The position numbers and the translations under genes were made by a program. A stretch of DNA of 64,000 nt. Origin: Stomoxys calcitrans. Its lineage: Eukaryota > Arthropoda > Insecta > Diptera > Muscidae. Below are positions 31,900 to 43,900 of the stretch, piece after piece; the first letter of the stretch is position 1, and the number at the start of each line of letters is the position of its first letter. The notes under the pieces are model-generated. The model did not search any database, was not told where the DNA came from, and saw only the letters and a program-made list of their open reading frames with translations. The DNA is taken from assembly GCF_963082655.1 (NCBI RefSeq), contig NC_081553.1, positions 155,721,441-155,785,440 on the forward strand, in the 5' to 3' direction.

Positions 31900-33455
31900 G
31901 AGAGGTTTTGCTGGGGGCGATATGTTAGAGCTAGAACTCCGAAACTAAACAAAAAAAAAATCTATTGCGAAATAAAGAGGGTGAAAAAAATTGAAAAAGG
32001 TTACTGTAAACGGGAGAAAACGTACGTTTAGTAACGCAACTTTCCGTACGGATTGAGCTATAGCTCTGAGTTTTGGTACCCAAGTCCACTCTGGTCACTT
32101 TAATTTCGCGACTGTAAACGTTTTTGGACGATTGATCATTTAGGTACTAAAAATGAGAAAAAACGTACAAAATTGGTTGACGTCCCACAGGTCGAGTGGA
32201 AAAGCTAGAACTACAACAATTGGCTTCGGTGATAACTGTTGCTAAATGAAGTGATCAGAAAGAAGAAATATGAAAAATAGTGCCGCAATTGGTACTATTT
32301 GGTACTTTCTGTGCGAATTGAGCTAAAGCTCTGACATTTACCAAGAAGGTACAACTAGGAAATATATGATGGGTGACTAAATGAAAAGTGAAAAGGTATT
32401 AAATTACAGTGCTACAATTGGTACTATTTGGTACCTTCTTTACGGATTGGGCCAAAGCTCTCCAAATTGGGATACAGTTACACCTTGAAAGTATATATTG
32501 GGAGATAAGGATTTTTTTTGAATTTCGTACATTCAGGTAGTAAAGCGTACAAACTTGGAATACAGTTACATCTTGCCAACCAAAAGAATTTTTTTAATTA
32601 GGTTTATTTTGGTACTAAAACGAACAAAATAGTACCTCTTTTACAGACTGAGCTTGAGCTCTAAAATTCGGGAGACAGGTACGTACACTTCGTACATTTA
32701 AGTACTAAAACGTACAAAATGGTAATTTCTAAACGATTTAAGCTAAAGCGCTCAAAATTGGGATGCGGGTGTAAGCTTGGCAGAGTGTATTGGGCGACTA
32801 AGAGATTTTTTTTTTAATTCGTACATTTAAGTTCTTAAACATACAAAATGGTACTGTCTTTACGAAGAGAGATAAAGCTATCAAAATGGGTTACAGTTAC
32901 ACCTTGACGGAATACATATTTGGCAACCAAAAGATTTTTTTAAATCGTATATTTTGGTTCTAAAACATACAAAATGTTACTTTCTTTACGAATTGAGCTA
33001 AAGTACTCAAAATTGGGATACTGGTATTCTTGGCAGTAAATATTGGGCGGCCAGATGATTTTTTTAAAAATGCGTTCTCTTGGGTACGAATGGGTAAAAT
33101 GGTACAGTCTTTACTGAATGAGCTAAAGCTCTTAAAATTGGGTTACAGCTACACTGTGACGGTATATTATTGGTGGTCAGAAGATTTCTTTTTTCAAGAT
33201 CGTACATTTAGATACTGAAACACAGAAAATTGTATTTTCTTAAGAACTTAGCTAAAGCTCTCAATATTGGTATTTACTTATATCTTGACAATATGTATGG
33301 GACGACTTGAAGAATTTTCTAATGTATTGCTACGCAGTTGTTACCAAACTTCTTAACTTTATGAACTGAGTGACTACATGGGTTTTCGGAAGTACTACCC
33401 TAAAAATGGGGTACTACAAAAACGGGGCTAACGAAGCGGACCGCCGGTTAGCTAG
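31900..33455 (+). mobile_element. Helitron-like element B, 5'-truncated copy
   Basis: A core of ~125-130-bp units repeats TTTACGAATTGAGCTAAAG, CTCAAAATTGGGATAC, TATATTGGGCG.C and TTCGTACATTTAGGTAC; the marker AGCTAAAGC recurs near 32738, 32868, 32992, 33119 and 33248. The 3' end carries GCTAAC (33427-33432), CGGACCGCCG and GTTAGC (33447-33452), able to form a nested hairpin, then CTAG (33452-33455) and host T. The start with TC was not found near 31900. Confidence 0.65.
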
Positions 33456-36400
33456 TTATATTATATTCTTCAAATTGAAGTAGTTCACAGGTTGGAAAAA
33501 CATTCGAAAAGTTAAAATTTGTATATACATATGTACATACACTAGGTATAGACATTTATTGGGAAGCCTATCCACAATAAGTACATAATGCCTTGTTTTG
33601 GGACAATTTGACCTGACCGAAAAAGATTTTTCCACCCCTTCCGTCTCCAGCAGCCTTAGCGAAATGTGGTCATTAATATATTTCTAGTATTCTCTAACAT
33701 CACCCTTAGCATGTAAACAAAATGGTAAAACTTATAATGTTTTAAAATTGCCCGGAGTAAGGATAGGATAATTTTTTATTTCTGTTATATAAATAAACGT
33801 ACGAAAATTTGTTCGTAGATATGTATGTAACTCGAATATACTTATGTGTATGTTTGAATTTGTGTATTTTACACACCGAAATACATATGTTGCTTCGGAT
33901 CCATGCCCATACACAAACACATCTAAGCATCTAATGAAACAGTTTTGCCAACCAACCTAAAGACTGACCACCAACCTTGCAGGATGGAATATTGGAGGCA
34001 AGCAAGCAAGCATTCAATTTAACCATACCGAATGCAAACCAAACCTAACAAGAGGCGAAATAAACGGACTTTCTTTACATCGTCCAAGAATATTTCTGTT
34101 TCTCCACAGCAACGACGACAGCGACAACAAAAACTAATCCTTGTAAAATTTCTTTGCGTTTTCGCCAGCATGCACTACCTATTACCTCAGCATGCCAACA
34201 CTTCCTCCCATGCACGAACAAAATAGAAACCAACATCCTTTGTGAAAATTTCCTAATGGGGTATGCAAACGAAGCACGGCAATCCTTAGTGTTGGTTTCA
34301 GAGATTCTACTAGAATTCTGAAGCTAGCGAGGACGTTGATTCAGTGAGTATGTGTTTGTGGATGGCGATGGAGGGGGTTGGTTATTTTGAAAGGATGATG
34401 TTGCATGGGTCCGACCGTCGTCATTCGGTTTACGCGAATACATCCTTTATTTTGGGTTATATTCTAAGTGTGAGGATTATATGCCGTATGCCGTATGTAT
34501 GACGACGATGATGATGACCACCAGCACGTTGGTGTGGGATGATTTGAGTAACTTTTGTATGTAAATTTACGTTTGCTCGTTGTCTTGAACATGAGTCTGT
34601 TGGTTGATAAGTTTAGAGTAGGTGGAGAGCGGATCATTGGGATGGCCTGGCAGCAAGCGATGTCCACGACAACCAAGATTTTGTAGCAGCAACCATCATG
34701 TGTGTCCTAGATCTTAGTGGCCACCATTCGCACACTCACATATTCCAACGGACCGTCTGAATGTTTGTGCGTAAGTTAACATACATTCCTTTCGTTATGT
34801 TAAACAGAGATGGAAAATTCCTCACGCTACAGATATCAACGCCGTCGCCACCAATGCCCCCAGCAAAATTCTACTTTGGTCAGTTCGACAAGGATGAAGA
34901 TGATGGTTTCGAAGTGGTAGGGGTGCATGTGAATGTGTGTTTCTAAGTTGTGAAAGTAAGATGCAAAGCATTACTTGATCAGGTTTAAAAGCAGAATGGA
35001 TGGAAAGGACTACGTTGCTTGGTGGCATAGTGGGCCGTGGACAAGTGAGCAATCTACTCATTCTAATGTTATTATTTTTCTTCGGACAGTATGTAGATGT
35101 ATAACGGAAAGCCTGGATGTTCAAATGACTGGATGTTGCTGCTAAGGTGAAGCCGATGATGTCGGCAGAATTTCTGCAGACGTTTATGTGTTTATGTGTC
35201 CTCTTTGAGTCTATTATGTTAGGTTATGGTTTCAGCAAGCGTCGTCTTCTCATCATTTCTGCATGTATTGGTGCTTTGTGAGTTTAAGTTTCAGAAACCT
35301 TCCATCCTTGCCTTAGCGATTTTCAGGTTTATGACTGTCGAGCGTACATTTCTAATATTTAACATTTCACATCTCCATAACCCTACCATTACGCATTCTT
35401 GTTTTTGACCGTAGTCGACTTGGTGTAATGTTTTTGTTATTATTCTCATGCCAACCAACTTACTATCCGTCTGTTCATGCGGCTGTCCATCTTTACATCC
35501 CGGTTTCTGCTTCACATCATACATCCTCCGTCCTTGTAATTATTTACGTTTGTTTTCTATTTGCGAAATGGAGGGAGTTTTACTAATGTCCTGTTGCGAC
35601 GCGGTGGACATGCCTTCATTCCGCTTGGTCCTTTAAACCAGCATGTGCGCGTGTATGAATTGCCTGCCAGCTTTGCATACGGAATCTGTCTTCTTTAGCC
35701 GCTGATGTTTTTCTCTGTCTTGGACTATGTGTCTTCTGGATGTGTCCTTTTGTTTTTGTTGTGATTTTCTTTTAGACAAAGTCGTATGTATTCATATGTA
35801 TGAATGTAGATAGGTATCGTGGTAGTTTGGTAAACGTCCACCTTACTGTATACAGTCAAACATACTCATACATGCCTACATACACACATATACGTGAGTG
35901 TCCACGTGAATGCTTGTTTTAGGAATTTCTTCCAAGTCTTTTTATCATCGATACATCTGCTGCCCTTACTCTGCCGCGTCGAACTTTAGGACTCTAATGT
36001 CTCACTAAATTTCATTTTAAAATTGGTAAAGAAAGGAATAAACCAATGCGCACAGCCACACACACACACACATGTCCACTCGCTCGCATTTTGCTACCTT
36101 CGCAGGCTTCGATGAAGGCACATGCCTTTCTACCTAAGTACGTACTATATGCGCAAAACATTGCGTGTCAGATTATATGGGATGCCCTATCCTTCCTTGG
36201 TTGTTGCAGCTCTTAGTGGACAACGGACTTTCTCGACGTTTTTGTCTCCGACGGACACTTCCATTTATGCTAATAATCTTTTCCTTAACTCACATATCTT
36301 ACATGACAACGGCAGAGGGCTGTTTTCTTTGGTGTCATTTACAAACAACACCAACATATAAATGTACATATATAATCTCTATTTTATACGCACACGCATA

Positions 36401-36610
36401 CATACTACGGTGGTGTGTACCTAACTTTAAATATCCTTTTTACCACAATTTCACTACACATTACCACTGCCACAAAAGAAAAAAAAAACTATCGTTATAT
36501 CTATTCTCTAGAAAAGCAGTCATCCAAATTTTCCGAAAACCGTAAATCCCGGAACTTCGACAATTCACGTTTCAATATATACAGTATATTACTAGTAGTG
36601 TTACCGTTTT
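33456..36610. other. Transposon-poor island, no gene confirmed
   Basis: About 3 kb without any of the repeat families that fill the rest of the window. It has higher GC, many ATGTATGTACATA-type and CACACA stretches, a (CA)n tract at 36058-36072 and several open frames of 60-126 codons on both strands with no recognisable domain. It could be host intron, UTR or intergenic sequence. I see no convincing splice-bounded exon. Confidence 0.4.
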
Positions 36611-36615
36611 TAGTA

Positions 36616-36800
36616 CGAGGGCTGCTATATTAGTTTCTGGCCTCATAATAAAAATGGAAATTTTTGCCATCAAAAATGGGTTTAATGTTTTACAAAGTAT
36701 CCGCCAACAAGATTTATGCACTTTTGCATGCGCTTAAATCAATTATCATAGCACTCTTTTCGCTCCGATTGAGACACCTCGAAAACATGCGCAGAAAATG
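36616..36800 (-). mobile_element. mariner-like transposon 3' end
   Basis: On the minus strand the frame reads ECYDN, stop, FKRMQKCINLVGGYFVKH and stops, the usual C-terminus of mariner transposases (..W-x-R-M-x-x-C-I-x-x-x-G-x-Y-F). The expected Trp is TGA. Then a terminal repeat reading AGCAGCCCTCG ends at 36616 next to TA (36614-36615). A different mariner lineage from the one at 27201. Confidence 0.6.
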
Positions 36801-37039
36801 AAAATCTTGATTTAATTAGGAAATTTGTATATTCAATTAAAACTATTGCTGAAATCGGCCCTATATACGAATTTGTAACTATTATTAATAAACGGTTTTG
36901 CAATTAACATTTATGACAAGGTGAATAATTCAATTAAAGCGGTTATCAACTCAATACCAATTTATTGGAAACATTTTTTTAGTTTTTCAACAACCTAATT
37001 AAAATAAATATTTGATATTGTCCCCACAAATAAACTATT

Positions 37040-37640
37040 TATACCCTACACGACATTTGTGTATTCACCAATCTTGCCGAAATTTTACACAACGCTTTCT
37101 TCGATGACTTCCACAATATTTAAGATGTTTGGTCGAAATCGGTTCAAATTTAAATGTAGCTCCCCTAAATATAATTTTCTCCGATTTTGAAAAATATTGC
37201 AATAAATTACTCATTTGTTAACCGGTTCTCTCGACATTTGGCAGGAACGATATGCTTATGACTCTTAAAATTACTGGTGAATTTCATGGAAATCGGTTCA
37301 GATTTAGATATAGCTGCCATATATGTATATCGACTAATTGTCATATCGCTTGATTGTCACAGCAAGCCCATTTACTGACCAATGAGGATGACTACCACTA
37401 AGAAGTTTGGTTTGTCAGATTTTGGGTAATTTGCAATAATGTCGCCATTTGTCAACCGTAGTTATTACAGTTTGCTCGAAATGTGATACGGATTATTTAA
37501 TAACCCATCTGAACACATCCGGCGAGGTCCATCAAAATTGGTTCAGAATAAGAGATAGCTTCCACTTTGTACTTATAGGGTAGGTATGGGGTGTTATACA
37601 GTCGACACCGCCCGACTTTTGCCTTTCCTTACTGATTGTT
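37040..37640 (-). mobile_element. DINE-1-like element, third subfamily
   Basis: The minus strand begins near AAGGAAAGGCAAAAGTCGGG, with GTCGGGCGGTGTCGAC and TATAACACCCC, similar to Drosophila/calyptrate DINE-1 starts (from memory). Core phrases GGCAGCTATATCTAAATCTG and AACCGATTTCCATGAAATTC follow, and it ends near TATACCC-type sequence reading GTGTAGGGTATAAA at 37040. It is clearly distinct from the copies at 28-31 kb. Confidence 0.6.
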
Positions 37641-37644
37641 AGTT

Positions 37645-38045
37645 AAGTCGATTAATTGTGGATACAATATGAAATGCATCGCATTAAAATATTTTGTCAT
37701 TTTAACAAGAACAAAAAACTAATTAGTGTTATAAGCGAGGAGGGTCTTAATGGTACAGCTATAAGGATCTCATTTGCTAACAAAATATTCTAGTTTATAC
37801 ACTGTTGCGTACTTGGATTTTTTTAACCGTGATTGCCTTTTGTTTTATTGCTGTCTTTGTTAAACGAAGTACTATATGGGTTCGACCAAATTTTACAGGA
37901 AGTTGGCATATCAGCAAAGGGACACAATAGTCGGCGCCGAGTCTGGTAAGTCTATATTATATGTCCCTTAGACAGTTCAGTGTGGAGCATCTAGCTCTAT
38001 CGTTGGCCAAAAACATTGGCTAGATTCCACGATATATATGGGTTG
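37645..38045. other. Unassigned spacer
   Basis: No gene or repeat recognised. Confidence 0.3.
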
Positions 38046-38049
38046 ATCA

Positions 38050-39480
38050 AAACTATCTTTTGGAACGGCGGATCCATATGCTTCTAGGCCTTCCCCTCTT
38101 TCTCTGTCCTTGCGGTTTCCAGTCTAGGACAATTCTCGCTATATCGTCGCGCTGTCGGCGTAAGAAATGATCCAACCGAGTCCATTTTCTCTTCTGGACA
38201 GGGGAAGTGTTTGTTCTTACTTGCAATTCTTCATTTGAAATACGGTTTGGCCAGAAAATTCGAAGTATATGTCGTAGGCAGTGATTTATGTAAACTTGGA
38301 TTTTGCGGGTAGTCGCTTGTGTCAAGCAAGCAAGTTGTACAACAGTATAATAAAATAGATAGATAAAATAGGAAAAATTATCAACATCCTCTATGACATG
38401 GCCGTTTATTGTGTCTGTGCCAGATTTATGGTATGTTCCTCATTGCAAAGAGAAACATACCAACCGCATAGACGATGTCGCCAAGGAAGTCGAATATACC
38501 CTAACAAATGCCAAAGAGTGCCTCAGCATTTGTCGCTTGTAAGACGGAATCTAGTAAAATAAAAATAGCGTCCGCGATAAGATGCACCCCTGCTTCCCTC
38601 CTTTATCGATCCCAAAAGCATGGCTCTCTTTTCCATTGAAACGGACTGAAACTTCAGCATTCCTATGCAGCTCCCTAATTAGGGACACAATCTTTTCTGG
38701 GATGCGATTTTACACTGGGTGAGGTCACTCTTCTTTGGAATCCTGACCTTGATTCCCTTCTTCCATTTTGATGGAATGATGTTTGTATCCCAGGCCTCTC
38801 CGATGATTGAGCAATGGGATGTGCTCCACCCCGCAACAGTTTGGCAGATATGTTGTCAGGATTTGCCCCTTTTGAGTGAGTCGAGAACGACCCCAATTTC
38901 TTCGCAAGTGGGTGGGGCTGTGGATATATCCCTGCGTGGGTTTCTGCATACTAGGAGAACGAGAGGGTCGAACTTACATCCTCGTTTGCTGGTCCTTCGG
39001 AAAAATATGCGCTATTGTTCTAATTGCTCCTCGGTTGTTGTTTATTCCGATCCGCCCTCATCTTTTACTATTGCCGTTGCCCTCCTATTGTTGCCGCTCA
39101 CTTGTTTTTTTGACTCGTTAACGATATTCAGTCCTGGCTGCGGTTATTGTTACACTTGATTTTTCCCATAGCAGAGCGTTGCGTAGACGTCTCCGGTGTT
39201 GTATTTATATTTCCTCTATAGTTTCGTTCCTTATCCATTTTTTTTTGGGATCGGTTAGCAGTGCCTATAAAAAGATGGCTGTCTGCGTATAAGCTGCTGT
39301 TATATCGTGCGATGTCTGGGTCATATTTTGCAGCTTCTGAGTTAATGCTGTTTCGAATTCGCGCGCAATTTCGGGGTTTATTGGGTGAAAGAATTTGAAC
39401 TTTGTGCTTTTTGTTTGAGTTTTTTCACGACACAAAGTGGCCCAATTTGAGCTTTTCGTGGCAAAAATCATGTTTTTTGA
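38050..39480 (-). pseudogene. Second RTE-like retrotransposon remnant (linker, RT, C-terminus)
   Basis: On the minus strand from right to left: SSNWATLCREKTQTKS and INPEIAREFETALTQKLQNM (EN-RT linker, 39470-39330), RRLRNALLWEKS (39190), EEIGVVLDSLKRGKS and AWDTNIIPSKWKKGIKVRIP (RT N-terminus, 38910-38740), QCKIASQKRLCP, then a degraded palm, and the C-terminal QVYINHCLRHILRIFWPNRI, RKWTRLDHFLRRQRDDIARI and GQRKRGRPRSIW (38310-38060). The last pattern is the usual RTE/SjR2-type C-terminus. The family differs from the RTE at 46351. Frameshifts and a deletion remove the YADD area. Confidence 0.7.
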
Positions 39481-39489
39481 ACCAATTTA

Positions 39490-40340
39490 ACTGAATGATT
39501 TAAACTGACTATAAAAGATAACTGCTCAGGGTGCTACGCCTTGTAGGTGCTTAGTTATAGCTCATCAAAGTCAGTATTTATGAAAAAATGGTAAATAACT
39601 GGATTAAAAAAATATTTTTGTTTATTTTTTTCCTTTTTTAAAGCTTTAATTTTTTTAAATTATTAACTAAAAAAAGTTAAAATTTTTTTTTCAACTTTCT
39701 ATTAAATTTTCATCAGAATTGGTATATTCATATACGATGTCTAAAAGACTAATTATTTCTAAACTATAATTTTTTCGTGGCTTCACATGCCGCTTTGAAG
39801 AAATTGTTGGATCGGAAGATGCTGCCAAAATGGTGTATAGGTCCTCATTTTGCCTCACCCTTATTCTCTAAACTATATATTTTATAGAATTTGTTAAGAG
39901 ACTCCTGTGCTTCTTCAGAAAGCCCTCCAATTGGCAACGACTGATAGTCAATTACATCTTTGCCATGTGCCAATATTTTTTGGACTCTTAAGGTTAATTT
40001 CTTCTGTGGATACTTTTTCGCTAAAGGTGTTGCAGTTTTTGTTGCATATTTTCAATATTTTGTACAATTGATCTTTTGCTTGCAGTTTAAGACGTTTAAA
40101 ATAGTTTTTATCTTTTTACAATTTGATTATAAATTCCAGTGATTATTATTGTTGCCTCATCATTTTCAAAAAATCTGCTTGAAGTGTTTCCATCGTTTGA
40201 GTTTCCGTGTCCATAGTTGGAATACTCTACTTTTAGCCCAAGTTGTCTAAAAAATCATGCTGTATTTGTTTCTTTGTAATATTTTCCTTATCCTTAGTTG
40301 ATGTATTTTCATCGAAATTTTCTTCCTTTTATGGTACGGT
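39490..40340. other. Unassigned AT-rich DNA
   Basis: No gene recognised. The 13-bp ATACGCCAATTTT at 40341-40353 just after it is the left target duplication of the SINE. Confidence 0.35.
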
Positions 40341-40353
40341 ATACGCCAATTTT

Positions 40354-40639
40354 GGAGGCCACCGTAGCGCAGAGGTTAACATGTCCGCCTATGACGCTGA
40401 ACGCATGGGTTCGTATCCTGGCGAGACCATCAGAAAAAAAATTCAGCGGTGGTTTTCCCCTCCTAATGCTGGCAATATTTGTGAGGTACTATGTAAAACT
40501 TCTCTCCAAAGAGGTGTCGGACTCGGCTATAAAAAGGAGGCCCCTAATCATTGAGCTTAAACTTGAATCGGATTGCACTCATTGATATGTGAGAAGTTTG
40601 CCCTTGTTTCTTAGTGGAATGTTTATGGGCAAAATTTAC
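40354..40639 (+). mobile_element. Full-length tRNA-derived muscid SINE with target duplication
   Basis: Head GGCCACCGTAGCGCAGAGG with A box TAGCGCAGAGG (40365-40375) and B box GGTTCGTATCC (40408-40418). Body CAGCGGTGGTTTTCCCCTCC, GTGAGGTACTATG, CTCTCCAAAGAGGTGTCG, GGCTATAAAAAGGAGGCCCC, CATTGAGCTTAAACTTGAAT and tail CACTCATTGATATGTGAGAA, TAGTGGAATGTTTATGGGC, AAAATTTAC. Perfect 13-bp direct repeats ATACGCCAATTTT flank it at 40341-40353 and 40640-40652, giving a 286-bp element made by LINE-driven target-primed insertion. Confidence 0.95.
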
Positions 40640-40734
40640 ATACGCCAATTTTAGCAAGTACTCCATGTACTTCCATATTCGAAGTTCTCCTTGTTCAAAT
40701 AGTTCAAATTACCAAAGTTCTTCTGACTCTTTTT

Positions 40735-42185
40735 ACAAATGAGGCATGAAAATTTGCGGTTGTTCCAGCCAGTTCGTTTGCGACTTTTCCTTCAATCATG
40801 CTCAGATGGGATAGGAAACTTAATTGGAAGTGTCACAATCAAGATCGTACTGAGAAGGCTTACAGAAGGCTTGAAATGGGGCCTTAATCCGAGGACCAAT
40901 GCTTACATACGCCTCAATAGTTTAGTTAACTGTGATGGAGAAAAAGTGCTACATAAGGACAATACGACAGGTTCAGAGAACATATTGTCTGGACATAGGC
41001 GTAGCGTTGAGGACCACGCCCACTAGGGCACTGGAGACTATTCTAGATATCCGACCCATTGACATACAGATTAAATGTGAAGCAGCCACTGCAGCAATGA
41101 GACTTAAGGCGATGGGAGAATGGATTGATGATGAGAGCAGCTCACACTGTCGCGGTTTAATCGAGGCGACAATAGGAAACATGACATGGAGGGAAGGAAA
41201 GAGACTTCCGATCGGTTGACATGAGACGACACTTGAGGTCGAGTGTGAGGCACTGCTGCCAGCGGCACATTCTTGGAAGATAATGTTATATGGATAGATC
41301 AAAGCTAGAGGACAGAGTTGGCCCGGGGGTATACATTGAAAACCCACAGACTGAGATCTATTTTAGATTGCCTGACCACAATACGGTCCTGCAGGCGGAG
41401 ATCCGGTGTGGTGCTAACGTGATGTGGTGCTAACGTGAGGACGTCGAGTGTGAGCAGGACGGTAAGATCACGAACAATCTTGCAGTGTAAGAAGGAGATT
41501 AACGCCTTCTCTGAGGTTGGGAAAATCCTCATCGTTTGGGTGCCGGGCCATAACGGAGTGGGGGGAAATGAAAATGCAGATGATGTGGCTGTGAATGCCC
41601 GAGGATTGCCGTCAATAAACTTGGTTAACCCGAAGCCTTTCAAGTCGACGCAGTCCGATTTAAGGAATTGGGCACGAATGCGCATTCAGCATTGTGGAAC
41701 AGCGAAACGGTCGGTAGGACGGCGAAAATCCCATGGGTGGATCCAGATCTTGAGAAGACGAGGCTATTACTGAAAGGAAGCAAGAAGGAGGTCAGTATAG
41801 CTATTGGTATCATAACGAGATACAAAGGACTACGATCCACTTATGTAAAATCGGTGCTACAAGTGATAGCATGTGTAGGGCATGCGGGGAAGATGATGAG
41901 ACGTTGGAGCATTTCCTTTGTCGTTGCCCTGCTATCACGTCGAACAGATACCGGCACTTAGGTGGAGACACAATATCAGACATGAACCAACTTAGGGGAG
42001 TGGTATTGAAAACTATTTAGGATTTTGTAAGTAGCATGGAATTCCTAAATTAAAATTTTCTTTTTCGAGGTTTCTTTATAGTTTTTAGAGCGCACAACAA
42101 GCCTATTACTGGCTTAGGTGTATGTCAATAGTGGCATGGGGCGGATTAATATCTGCACCCTCTTTTCAACCCAACATAACCTAAC
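40735..42185 (+). pseudogene. LOA/I-type retrotransposon 3' part (RT end, RNase H, zinc motif, 3' UTR)
   Basis: Starts in the RT C-terminal region (LKWGLNPRT, near 40870; LRTTPTRALETIL near 41010). RNase H follows: LQCKKEINAF, VWVPGHNGVGGNENADDVAV (41540-41600, the HxG-x-x-GN-x-x-AD block) and LPSINLVNPKP. A post-RNase-H region has GIITRYKGLRS and a C-H-x-x-C zinc motif shifted across frames (ACVGHAGKMMRR, LEHFLC-type). It stops near 42015. The 3' UTR runs to an ACATAACCTAACC tract near 42180. A 16-bp tandem duplication at 41408-41438 and other frameshifts break it. Probably the same family as 8890-11335. Confidence 0.75.
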
Positions 42186-42189
42186 CTAG

Positions 42190-42900
42190 TCTAATTCAAT
42201 TTCTTATCAAGTACACAGAAAAAATATTAACCTTGATATTGATTAATAAACACATTTTCAATAAAGTTGTGCACAGAAAAGCGATTCGTTGCCTCAACGA
42301 ATGCTGATGGTTCCACATACTACGAAGGTTCATAAACAGTTTGGTAGCGACAACTAATATTGAAATTGACGTTATTGGAAACATTTAGAGAGCAGACTTT
42401 TGGCATATTTTTATTTATGTTTCTTAATTTCAGGAATCCCAATATGTAAGAAGATGATTGCATTTCTACAATGAACAGAGAAATATTCAGCTAGGAACTG
42501 CAAATTGATTTCACGTGTCTTGGAACTGTTACAACAAAATGGACTGCGGAAACATGATTAAATAGCTGCATCACGGCCATAACAAACAGCTGAACTATGC
42601 AGGCTTATGCAATAAACTCAGTGAGCTCCTCGTAAATATGATGTGCGCGAATTGAAATGGAGACTTCTAAAAACTTGACGTAGGATAATTATTCAAATTT
42701 ATACTGGACATTTACTTATGTACTTCTAAGAATAACTGAAGAAATAACTTTAGTGCTCTTCCGAATGTAAATGACAATAACACATTCGGTTAAAGTTACT
42801 GATTGCAGTACTAACAGAAATTGTATTGTATGAATATGACTGACATTTTAGTAGAGCTAACTTTTTGTTTGTGCTCCGTTAGGAATTTTCAAATAATAAG
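42190..42900. other. Unassigned DNA
   Basis: No gene or repeat family recognised. Confidence 0.3.
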
Positions 42901-42904
42901 TAGT

Positions 42905-43560
42905 TCATACAACAAACAGACCAAATTGTTGGTCATAACAAAACACAATGTGCAAAATTTTAGCTAAATCAGACAAAAATTGCGTCTTCCAGAGGCTAAA
43001 GATGTCAAATCGTGAGATCGGTTTATAAGGTTTTAGACCGATTTGGACTGAACTTGGTAAAGTTGTTGGAAGTCACAACAGAACACCTTCTCCAAAATTT
43101 TAGCCAAATCGGACGAAAATTGCGGCTTGTAAGAGTTCAAGAAGTCAAATCGGAAGATCGGTTTATATGGGAGCTATATCATGTTCTTGGCAATTTGGAA
43201 AAGAACACTACGTGCAAAATTTCAGCCAAATCGGACAAATAGTACGGCGCTCAGGGGCTCAAGAAGTCAAATCGGATGATCGGTTTAATGGGAGCTATAT
43301 CAGGTTATAGACCGATTTGGACCGTACTTGCCACAGTAATTGGAAGTCGTAACAGAACACTACATGCCAAGAACTCAACTCAGCTATTGGAAATATTAAC
43401 AGAACACTATGTGCGAAATTTCAACCAAAATCGGACAAAAAGTACGGCTATCAGGGGCTCAAGAAGTCAAATCGGGAGATCGGTTTATATGGGAGCTATA
43501 TCGAAATCTGAACAGATATAGCCCATTTGAAATCAGCAACGACCTACATGGCTAGCACAT
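42905..43560 (+). mobile_element. DINE-1-like core and tail fragment
   Basis: Units carry AGATCGGTTTATA, GGGAGCTATATCAGG, ACCGATTTGGAC and AAAATTTCAGCCAAATCGG. The tail has CATGGCTAG twice (near 43547 and 43559) in place of the single TGGCTAGATCGAC of intact copies. The 5' end and 3' hairpin are missing. Confidence 0.75.
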
Positions 43561-43684
43561 GGCTAGACGAAACAAATTTGCCAAAAATAAAACTCGAGAA
43601 AATGTTAAATGTATATAAAATTGTGTATAATCAATAGTTTTGAAATAAAATAAATGTATAGCGTGAAGTGGAAAACTGCAAACA

Positions 43685-43900
43685 GAACAAGTAAAAGCGT
43701 GCAAAGTTCTGCCGGACTGAATCTTATATACCCTCCACCATGAATCGCATTTGTCACCCTAAAGGCTCAAAAAGTCAATATTTGAGAACGGCTTATATGG
43801 CAGCTATATCAGGTTATAAACCGATTTAGACCATACTTATCACAGTTGTTGGAAGTCATAAAACTTTTCTGCAGAATCGGATGAGGGTGCGAACAGAGTG
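43685..43900 (+). mobile_element. DINE-1-like 5' end fragment
   Basis: Begins AACAAGTAAAAGCGTGC, then TCTTATATACCCTCCACCA, one core unit (GGCAGCTATATCAGGTTATA) and a break near 43880. Confidence 0.8.

Noticed and set aside
38719..39159. Plus-strand 146-codon open frame
   Set aside because: Shadow of the minus-strand RTE-like remnant.
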